This document shows positions 55,500 through 64,000 of a stretch of DNA of 64,000 nucleotides, in pieces. The position numbers and the translations under genes were made by a program. The stretch is from Ornithodoros turicata (lineage: Eukaryota; Arthropoda; Arachnida; Ixodida; Argasidae): contig NC_088205.1 of the NCBI RefSeq assembly GCF_037126465.1, positions 26,953,482 through 27,017,481 on the forward strand, written 5' to 3'. The notes under the pieces were generated by a model. That model saw only the letters and a program-made list of their open reading frames with translations. It ran no database searches and had not been told where the DNA came from. Position 1 is the stretch's first letter, and the number at the start of each line of letters is the position of its first letter.

Positions 55500-57390
55500 G
55501 CGATCAGCAGTGCACAGACAACATTCTTTAGCATAAGATTGTGACTCGTGACTCGTCTGTGACTACATTGTGACTCGGGGACGTCAAGCTCCCGCCAAAG
55601 CCAATCACAGAAGTATTTCAATTTGTGGGCCGAGTTGGTCTGTAGGAGTTGATCTGTCCCGAAGACAAGATCGTTAATTAGAATCAAATTCATTCATTCG
55701 TTATTTCAAAATTCCTCGTTAGTTCATTCACTGTTCACGTGAGTCTGTGTCCCATTCCCCACGTCTTACACTGCGCATGAAAATGTGTGCGCCGAACTTT
55801 TTGATATTTTCTGCCCCCTTCAGAGATCACAGCTGTCTCACGACGTAAAACCACGAATTTCCGAAGTCCTCCTTCCGAAGTATAGGAAATACTAGTCGGA
55901 GTTCGCAGAGGATTAGATCCTACACGTCAATTTGCTCTCAATGCCGTTTGTGCCGTGTTTCGTGTTTCGCAGCGTTCAAATATCCCGTTTCAAAGGTGCA
56001 CAGCAACAAAGAGTTCAGCTGTGCACCGAAACGGACTTTTACGGGACAAACAAAAGTCACATTGGAACGAACAGTCGATTGAACAGACTTTAAAGGCATG
56101 GCGCGCTCCATACAAAACGCAGACTGCAATTTACTCTAAGCGGAAACAACGCTGATGACATTCAGCTAATATATTTGCTCAACCAAGGATGAACTTGAAC
56201 GAATCCAAGGACGCCAAAGACAAAAAAAAAGTACATTTTATCGTGGATGGAATTACGAGGCACGTTGTAAAAGCTAATGCTTCGCTTGTTTCGTCGAACA
56301 AATTGGAAACTTTTTTTTTGTCGTTCTGAATAGAATGCACTGTTTGAGCGCTGATCGAGCCTCAGAAACAATTCGCCACAAAATATTTTTAATACAATAG
56401 AGTATAAGATAAAACATTGAAACTAATGTATGTATTATGATACAAACGTTTATGCAGTGGACTCCATTTCATCAGGTGATTGCTACAGGAGATTCAATTG
56501 CTACATTTAATAGCAAGAAACTCCGTTCGCAACACGAGCACAGCAAGAAGGTAATGGTAAAACTGTGTAGGAGGAAGTTCATTCTTTCTAAAGCAAGGCT
56601 TAACTTTTTCTATTCCTCCGCTCGACTAAAAGATGACGCAAGGAGCAAACAATAACAACATGTCAGCAACAACAACATATCAGTCAAGGTAAATTCGAAT
56701 GATATATTGGCAGTTGTCAATGAGACGTGAATCAACTTTGTTTGTAGTCTGCCGACTACATGAATGCGCTCACTTTGGGTCGCGAACCGCAAATTCTTGG
56801 AGTCGTGGCACATTCGGCATGAAGACTGTATGTAATGTCAACCGTGGCCCACTTCCCAAATCTACGCTGACCTTAAATGAGACGACTGGTTTGGTGTATT
56901 ACTCATTCTGCCTTTGGCAGACACTGATGATGTCTCCCGTATGGGGGACGAAACGTCTGAATTAAATTTTTTTGCATTGTTTTGCCAAGTCGCTGTTAGC
57001 CTCTTTATACTCGTGATGAATTCCGGCTTTTGGAACATTTTTTCATGTACACAGAAGCACAGGAATGAGCCAACTCGTAGCAAATAAACAGAAACAACCC
57101 TCGATACTTATATCAATATGGTAGTGTCCCCGCATTCTGTTACCCCTCCCCCTTGTGGGCCCAAATTTCCCTCTTGCATCACGGAATCAAAAAGAACGTA
57201 TCTTAGCATTGGAAGGCATTCTAGTAATCCACCAGTACTGAAAGCGAAGTGGTAAGTGCAATTTTGCAAGTACTCATGTGGTGTACCCGTTGCGAATCGC
57301 AATTGGCAATGGAACGTCGATTGATACTACCGTAAGGGATTAACGAGCTTGGTGTCATTGTAATGTAACAGACAAACTCACCTTATAAAA
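55500..57390. other. No recognised gene
   Basis: 1.9 kb; short unsupported frames only. Confidence 0.4.
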
Positions 57391-57394
57391 GTGA

Positions 57395-57862
57395 GGTCCC
57401 GTTTCCATAAAAGTTGAGTATGAGACTCATACTCAATCTCAATTGACTTGGCAGTGCATTGGGCGCTCGCGCAGGAAGCACTGGCAAGGCTGTCGAGAAT
57501 AAGTCTGAGATGATGGCGCATTCCATTGGCAGAGCTGGGTCAAATTTTTTGCCCCAGGAAGGGACAAAATCTGTTCCATTCGCAGAATCGTGTCAGACGC
57601 TGAATGTTTCATTGGCGGAGCAAGGGCAAAACGTTTGCTCGAAAGAGCAAATGTTTTTGACCCACGAGACCAAAGCTAACCCAGGAAAGCACGGGCTCAC
57701 GCGTGTGCATCGTACCTCGAACGATTGTTAGCATTCCATTGACGAAGCAAACCCGTGTGACCGCGTGGGAGCATGCACTCAAACCCCACCCAGCGCGGGG
57801 CAAAATCTTCTCTCCCAATGGAATATGCCATGATACTCAACTTTTATGCAAATGAGCCCAGG
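57395..57862. mobile_element. MITE-like inverted-repeat element
   Basis: The left end has CCATAAAAGTTGAGTAT and the right end, reversed, GCATAAAAGTTGAGTAT. Weaker matches extend outward (GGTCCCGTTT against GGGCTCATTT). The interior repeats CATTCCATTGG and GGCAAAA words. Boundaries and target duplication are uncertain. Confidence 0.55.
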
Positions 57863-58027
57863 TCACTCACGCTGTTTTTCTTGTTTTTCTTCTTCTTCTT
57901 TTCGTGGTGCGCGTTTCCGTCGGTGATGAGTGCAAGGTGAACAACTGCCTGTTTGTCATTTGGACTTCTCTGTCTCACATATTGGAATGACTTAAGAGAG
58001 GAAGTAGAGCATCGTGCCACCTTGTCA

Positions 58028-58090
58028 GGCACTGGATATGATGTGATGTGATAGAGGAAAAAAAAAAGGTCTACAAGGGCTCTACAGGCT
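58028..58090 (-). repeat. Probable LINE 3' tail
   Basis: Minus strand: oligo-T run, CCTCTATCACATCACATCAT, like the tail at 20018. No clear stem-loop. Confidence 0.4.
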
Positions 58091-58099
58091 CGTCTTCAA

Positions 58100-59444
58100 C
58101 AACAGTAACAGTACCACTTGCGCTGGGAATTTGGATGAATAAATAAAAATAAGCCCTTCGGGGTCATAACGCGATAAATCACCAAGTACCCAATAAGAAG
58201 TGCCCCGATGATGAAAGTACCCACAAAAGTAAAACAAAAAATAACTGCGAAATATTATGAAGCACATTTAACAGTTGAAACATGGCAGTCGTCGGGATTT
58301 GAACCACGCTCCTCTCGATTACCGGTCAGTCTTTTTCGACGACTACTCGAATTTCACTGTTCCGTCCCCAGGCAACTTGAGGCTGCGTTGTGTTTGTCCC
58401 TTTGAACGTTCAAGCCTCAGAACAATTACTTCCCATCATGTGCACATTCAAACCGTTTTGTTTCTGAAGCGGCCTCGAAAATAGTGGCAGAAAGGTACGG
58501 GTGAAATTATCTCCAATGGCAACTCTGCCAACAGACAAATTTGAAAAAGATATTCGCTTGACCTTGCGGAGATATACTTGATAACCACTATGAAAAGAAA
58601 ATGTGCAGTAAAGGCCGTCCCGCATGGTGCGTGTTTCTGTGAATATCGCGCTGCGTAGAACTCCGCATGACCATGCGCCGTGAAAAAATACGCCTGTCAT
58701 ACCGCACGGGGCGCAAATCCCGCTGCTGCGTGCACAGCGTGTTTGGCGTATGGGCTTTACGACGCATCTGCAGCATTCTCCTCTCCTTCATATTCCGTCC
58801 TGAAATGGTTGTTTTTGTGTGCGTTCCTTTGTAATTGATTTGCATGTGGCAAAATGGACCCTCAAGAGCGAAAGGTGTTGTATACCTGGAGATGTCCTTC
58901 TACAGCTTTTTCGTAAGAGGGGCCATCGCTAAAAAGGAAGTACGATGCTGATGGACCGGAACCAGGAGTGACTTGCTGCGCCGTGATTGGTTGCTATGGA
59001 CGCCCGTGAACTGACTGCTACGTGAAATATCAAACCTGATATTGATGCGGTGAATCACGCGATACGAGCAGCTGCGACGTACAAAATTTCGCGCTGGGCT
59101 TGAAAACTCAGCTTTTACGCAAGAAAAACGCACCATGCGGGCCGGCCTTAACACGTTGAACGAAAGACACCGCGTCAAGATAACGAGAGTCGAGTCATGT
59201 AGTTTCCGTTAGCGATTGCAGAAATTACGCGGGACGACGAGGGCGACGTTGGGGAGGCCGATAGTTTGACAGATGGATCAATTTCCGGACGATTCCGCAA
59301 AGTGGCGTCCCGTGCCCTTATCAATTACGGTCACGCTGGAAACGATTACCAATACGGATGACCAGTTCCGTTTCGACCTGTGGTACGTTCTGTGCCGGAC
59401 GAAGTCTAATTTCTTTTCCAACTTCCGATGAATGCGGCTTATAT
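58100..59444. other. No recognised gene
   Basis: Contains a tRNA-like stretch at 58289-58353 that I did not accept (see rejected items); otherwise nothing recognised. Confidence 0.4.
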
Positions 59445-60083
59445 CCCTGTCAGACGGACTAATTTAGTGTCACTTTCAGCGAGTGACACTTGCACTTAGT
59501 GTCATTCGTGTGCTGTCACACGACATCTTTTAGTGACACTCGGCAGAAAGTGCACTAACGATTTAGTGAGTTCCCCAAACACACTTCACTTCCCTTCGGC
59601 TGACAAAGTGTGTAGCCTCGACGGCAGGTTTTGTGGCATAGGTAAAAATATTGAGAAAAAGTGAGGGGTCCCGACACCACAATATTTTTAAACGAGTATT
59701 TTCAACAGCGTGTTTATTTTATTTAAGTACAGTACGAGATGGTGCCAAAAAACATGTCATTACTCTCGTTAACAGCCTATGACAACTTCGCGGTCTTCGC
59801 CATTTGGCGGCGGCCATTTTTGTTGTGGAACATGTTTGAGGCCAATTTGTCTAATGTTGGAAGAACAGGAGGTGTTTCTAAATTAAAGAAAAAACATTTT
59901 GAGGAAGGTATTGTGGAGCGCGCCTAAATATTTCGCTGCCGTTTATTCTTGTCTATCGTAATTGCCATCGCTGCCATAAGTGACACTTACTTAAGCCGTG
60001 TAGCAAGCACGTAGTGAAAGTGACATTCGCTGGTTGGAGTGTACTACACGAAAATGACACTAAATCATCCCGTGTGACAGAGG
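59445..60083. mobile_element. Inverted-repeat DNA element with GTGACACT words
   Basis: The left end is CCCTGTCAGACGGACTAATT then TAGTGTCACTTTC. The right end, reversed, is CCTCTGTCACACGGGATGAT then TTAGTGTCATTTTC. The subterminal zones repeat AGTGACAC and GTGTCACT. TAT flanks both sides and could be a 3-bp duplication, but this is weak. Non-coding. Confidence 0.7.
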
Positions 60084-60256
60084 TATTATATGCTAACACA
60101 GAGTAAATGACGCGGTAGACACCATGTATAGTGCGACACTAAGCACCAGGAAGACACTGACGTATGGGGGAAAAGAACTGCTGGGAAGAATGACAAGAGA
60201 CAAAAGAAATAGGCACGCACACGCGCACGAAGAAAAACACATTCCCACGGTTATAG

Positions 60257-60420
60257 GCTGGGCAAAGTACCCAAAATTGTATTTAAAGTAAAGTACAAAG
60301 TACCTGGCGTCAATGGTATACTTGAAGTACACTGCAAAGCACCACATTTTAATAAATAGTGAACGAAAGTATAAAGCACTGGAAATTGCACTTTAAAGTA
60401 CTCGCCAAGTACCTTGCGAC
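60257..60420. mobile_element. Decayed hAT-like MITE with AAAGTAC words
   Basis: One end, GGCTGGGCAAAGTACCC, is followed by many AAAGTAC/GTACTTTAAA words. The opposite terminus is not clear. Confidence 0.45.
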
Positions 60421-60424
60421 TGAG

Positions 60425-62160
60425 TTAAGGCAGCAATAGGCAAGTTGGTAATTCTTGAAGAGGAAGAACATGCAATATATATGCGTGCAAACAACGGGGC
60501 TAAGGATTGATTTGATTTGATTTTAAGAAAAGGTAAAATGGATATTTTCTGCAAAAGTGCTGCAGTAAAAAGTTCTGCACTAATGCTCTCAAGGAGCAAG
60601 ATAGAAGCTGCACAATCAAGAGCTTTAGCGGTGCGTTTTGCGCCTCTTTCCTACTTCGCGCGCGATGAGTTCGCGTCCCGCAATCTGACCACACCGGTGA
60701 GAGGATGAAACGCAAATGCATGGCTACTACGCCAACTGACTAAGACAACGCGTCTGGTACTTATTCGCTCAAGTAAGCAGAGTTACCACAAGAGCCGCGA
60801 GCAAACCACGCAGGGCACTTTGTACGCCACACGCAAACTCTCCAAGATACCAATCCCGCGAAAGCGTAGAGGTGGCTTCACGTTCGGAGTTTGCACCCGC
60901 TATATTCCCGCGTACGCAAAGCTCAGATTCTCTGCTGGAACTCTAATATTTCAGAATGAAGTTTTGGCACAGAAGGGGTGGAACGATGTCATGTTTTATC
61001 TTTTATGGCTATTACCGATATATTTCTTTAAGATATGGCTATATATCAATATTATCAGTTCGACTAAATACATTCGATAAAATAATTTAACCTTCCGCAA
61101 ACAGCTTCTCTCTCTCTCTCTTTATTTTATTTTTGTTACTTTCCATACAAACGTCCGTATCTAATCTGTTTTTCACCCTTACATCTTCCCCGAATCGTAG
61201 TGCATTCAACTGTAGTAAAGTCACTAGCGAGTTTTAGTTAAATCAGAAAGTGTTCACGATAACAGTTCCGAAAACATGATAAGCCGTTCGCCCTGTTTCT
61301 TTGAAGCGGGTGACATGACTTTGCTAAGTTTCGATTTGATAACTCCACTTATCGTATCCTTTTCGTAGAGTTCCTTTTGATGTACTAAAACTTCCTATTA
61401 TCATGAAAAACAACCACAAGGTGTTGGAGTAGAATTACAACAGCACGTGGAGAAGACCATCGTTTTGAGAAACCCTGACATATAGCTACTGGTATCTGAG
61501 CGGACTTCATCAGACTGATTGACTCGTTCGCGGTAGAACTGCTACATACAGCGATTTCCCCCGTGTATTATACCAACAAGGAACCTGCATTTGCGGACGA
61601 GCACTTCGCCTGAGATGAACCGTCGCCTTGTTGTCAAGCTTATCGTACTTCGACAAAGCGAAACGAAGGGCTTTCGATTTGTCATGCCGCCTATGGAGAC
61701 CGCGAAGTATGAAAGATGCAGGACTGATTATGCGAGGTAGTAATACAATACTAGTAGTAGTAGCATGTACTGAATGATGAGGGCGGGAAGTTCAAACTTA
61801 GGAAAAGAAAAGGAGAAAAGAAAAAAGATGGATATTCGGGCATTGTGCCAAACGCGTTTAATGCCGTTGCATTATAAGCGCCATCGCTGGCGCAGTAAAT
61901 GTTTACGAAAGTCTTTTCACGATGCTATTAATTTTTTATTGAAAGCCTTTTGATATTGTGCGAAATCGTTTAACATTCTTACTTTTCTTTTCTTTTTGTC
62001 GACGTTATTGTGGTGTGGTGGTTACACAACTTCAGATTACCACAAACACAGTCTGGCGATCATGTGTCGTCACGTGGCCCCATAAAGCTGTGGCTTTAAA
62101 ACATAGCACTGAAAGCTGCATACTGAGGTAGAGAAGGTAAACGTACGAGGTAAACGAATA
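60425..62160. other. No recognised gene
   Basis: A probable LINE tail lies near 60505-60540 (GATTTGATTTGATTTTAAG on plus). Nothing else is recognised. Confidence 0.4.
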
Positions 62161-62165
62161 AGAAA

Positions 62166-62410
62166 TTATTTACGTTTATCTGTGACATGTACCGAACACA
62201 CAAAAAAGTCAAAATGCTTAAAGGCAACCGAAAAGTACTTCTTGAAGAGCTCGAAACCAGGCTCGCTTACCTCCTCAGGGACATAAAAAGCAGATGATGA
62301 TCCATCGGATGCCACCGAGCCATCAGTGTAAACTTCCGTTCGATTCGAGTACAGGGATTGGAGATATTGACGCGTAATTTCAAATGCCACAACAGCTTTT
62401 TCGTAAGATC
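62166..62410 (-). pseudogene. LINE RNase H N-terminal relic
   Basis: The minus strand encodes AVVAFEITRQYLQSLYSNRT, then EVYTDGSVASDGSSSAFYVP. VYTDGS is the first RNase H catalytic block, as in FCTVFTDGS of the LINE at 3505. Similarity stops after about 75 residues; the remaining RNase H motifs are gone. It is a small decayed fragment. Confidence 0.7.
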
Positions 62411-62916
62411 AGGAATGCATGTGTGTACAGGGGGCAGACATAAGGTCCACTACAGCTCCGTATAGGAGACCAAAGTATGCGATAGTGGGACGTGACTTTG
62501 TGGCGCATACCAAGCCGATGGGCTGTACAGTAACAGAAATAGAACAGAATGGGGTAAAATATATTTATCTCAATATTTTATATCTCAATCAATCAATCAA
62601 TCATGAGGGAAAATATACATGTTTATTTGAAGAAAAATATGATATTGTTAAAATCTTGTAAAGGGCGCATAGGTAGACAGTTGTTTTCTTTTTTACTGTA
62701 TGAATGTATTACCTTGTTCATTTATTCTGCGTACATGCCGTGTTTGTACTGTTTTCATCGTCATGTTCGGAGGACAACAACAAATATACGACGACGACGT
62801 GGCAGGATGTTACACCGCTCAAGCTGCGGTAGTACCCTATACCCCAGTGCCTGTGAGTTGGTTGGGAATGATATGGTTGGTTGGGGAATGATAGAGTTGG
62901 GCTAGTTGAGTAACAT

Positions 62917-63206
62917 TCATGATGAAAAGCGCAAAGACCGGACGTAAGAGATGAACACACGACGAGGCGCTACTATCAACTGAACTTTATTGTGGACACA
63001 TAACAGTTTTTAAAAATTGCAGGTGATTTAATAACCGGTTAACAATCTAGCAATGCCACTTCGCTGTCAGATAATGAGACTGAAGGTGAGCTAATACAGT
63101 TATCTCTCGCTTTTAATAAAGGTCACAATAAAGTTAAACTAACACTAGCACGTCGACCTGTGTTCATCTCTTACGTCCCGTCTTGTTTTCGCTTTTCATG
63201 ATGAGT
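62917..63206. repeat. Long imperfect inverted repeat
   Basis: The left arm (about 62917-62998) reads CATGATGAAAAGCGCAAAGA, CCGGACGTAAGAGATGAACA and later AACTTTATTGTGGACA. The right arm (about 63112-63206), reversed, reads CATGATGAAAAGCGAAAACA, GACGGGACGTAAGAGATGAA and AACTTTATTGTGACC. Two termini of a retroelement in opposite orientation, possibly Penelope-like, would give this picture; that assignment is a guess. Confidence 0.7.
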
Positions 63207-63729
63207 GTAGTAGTAGTAGTAGTAATTAACTGCTGAAAAAAGGACTTTGAGCAGAGTGTCTGCCCTAAGGGCGCATGCAGTTCCATCTCGTTTAGGTGGT
63301 TTTGAGGTTTATGATATGTGGTTGCTATAGTAGCGGTTGTATATACCTCTTTCTTTCAGCAGGTAGACACACAGTGCCTTCATCAGCGCCTTGTGAACCA
63401 TCTTCCCATTACTTTGCAGTCTTTTGTCCAATGTTGGAAGTGTCTGGGGCAGTCTTTTCCGTGCGTTCTTTTGTTCTGGGCACTGTATAAGTACATGTAA
63501 CGTGTCTGCAGATGTCGCACAGTCTTGAGGCCATAATACTGAAGGGGGGGGGGGATATGTTTAATGCAAAGTTTAAAAAAAGAGAGGGGAAAGGTTAGCC
63601 TCGATGTGGGCTTGCTATTCCCTAAAGTTTTCAAGCGAACAAAAAAAGATACAAACAGCTGGGATACAGAAAATTATGGAAAAATACAGAAGAAACAGCT
63701 CCTTCACTATTCGTTGCGCATAGGACGTA
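63207..63729. other. No recognised gene
   Basis: A GTA microsatellite near 63207-63225 and a G-run near 63545; otherwise nothing recognised. Confidence 0.5.
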
Positions 63730-63999
63730 TCAGAGAATGCCCAGAAGTTTAGATTCCCGAAGGAATCGTGTCAGCGCAGACGTGACTTCAGCGTGCTGGG
63801 TAGGGCCAAGTAGCACCGCGAGGGGGGAAAGCTCTCGGTAGCCTAGATGAGCAAGGCGGCGCCGGAGACTCGATCGGTGATCTTCGTACCGCTGGCAGGC
63901 AATGAGGATGTGTGGCACATCGGCTTCTACGTTGCACGTTGGGCAAAGAGGTGATGGGTGCTGATTCATCTTAAATAGGAGGAGAGGGGTTCGTGCCAT
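63730..63999 (-). pseudogene. LINE C-terminal zinc-knuckle fragment
   Basis: The minus strand encodes HPSPLCPTCNVEADVPHILI then ACQRYEDHRSSLRRRLAHLG. The CxxC...H...C knuckle matches that of the LINE at 3505 and is intact. The element enters from beyond the right edge, so its RT and RNase H may lie outside the window. The reading frame is open to the end. Confidence 0.75.
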
Positions 64000-64000
64000 A

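Noticed and set aside
58289..58353. tRNA-like stretch on the minus strand with paired ends GTAGTCGTCG/CGACGACTGC and GGTTCAAATCC
   Set aside because: The B-box-like element is good but D and anticodon arms cannot be formed; probably a chance or heavily decayed SINE head.
63140..63240. Possible hammerhead ribozyme core (TGATGA ... GAAA) near the inverted repeat
   Set aside because: The conserved CTGATGA core reads CATGATGA and the stems are weak; a covariance search would be needed to support it.
1..64000. Prokaryotic features such as operons, Shine-Dalgarno sites, CRISPR arrays or phage
   Set aside because: Spliced coding, SINEs, LINEs and MITEs show eukaryotic DNA; no regularly spaced repeat array was seen.

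Overview
Eukaryotic, intron-bearing, repeat-dominated DNA, most likely from a chelicerate and probably a tick. The basis is tRNA-headed SINEs with a shared body like those of ticks (Ruka-type), I-type and CR1-like LINEs, a Penelope-like element, and many hAT and mariner-type MITEs. The species assignment is inference. I see no convincing host gene; almost everything recognisable is a transposable element or its relic.

Centre of interest, 10191-18019: an apparently complete Mutator-like (MULE) DNA transposon. It has 39-bp terminal inverted repeats (36/39 identical) and a 9-bp target duplication. Its minus-strand transposase gene can be assembled from four exons into one 863-codon frame with compatible splice phases, a DDE-type catalytic core and a SWIM zinc finger. 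Smaller elements sit in its introns and 3' region.

Layout. 1-645: LINE reverse-transcriptase relic. 1200-1988: mariner-type MITE. 2509-3302: hAT-type MITE. 3362-4578: LINE RNase H/zinc-knuckle end. 5131-5313: LTR with primer-binding site. 9821-10065: SINE. 10191-18019: MULE. 18684-20935: two SINEs and a LINE tail. 21313-22127: MITE with an 8-bp duplication. 27160-27523: AT microsatellite and a 78-bp-arm inverted repeat. 29540-30536: CR1-like LINE split by a hAT MITE. 32062-32309: two LINE 3' tails. 34734-34984: foldback MITE. 35937-36862: miniature LTR element. 37434-37926 and 38160-38929: two hAT MITEs. 40290-40891: LINE relic. 42886-44110: Penelope-like RT. 45970-46135 and 50349-50455: SINEs. 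51773-53519: hAT element with transposase relic and two nested insertions. 55375-55495: near-perfect palindrome. 57395-57862 and 59445-60083: inverted-repeat elements. 62166-62400 and 63730-63999: LINE relics. 62917-63206: inverted repeat.

The elements record a history of nesting: several target duplications let the empty site be read, and in two cases removing the insert restores an older element's reading frame or conserved motif. LINE 3' tails recur about ten times and appear to keep a stem-loop whose sequence differs but whose pairing is conserved. All similarity statements come from motif recognition by eye; no database search was run.
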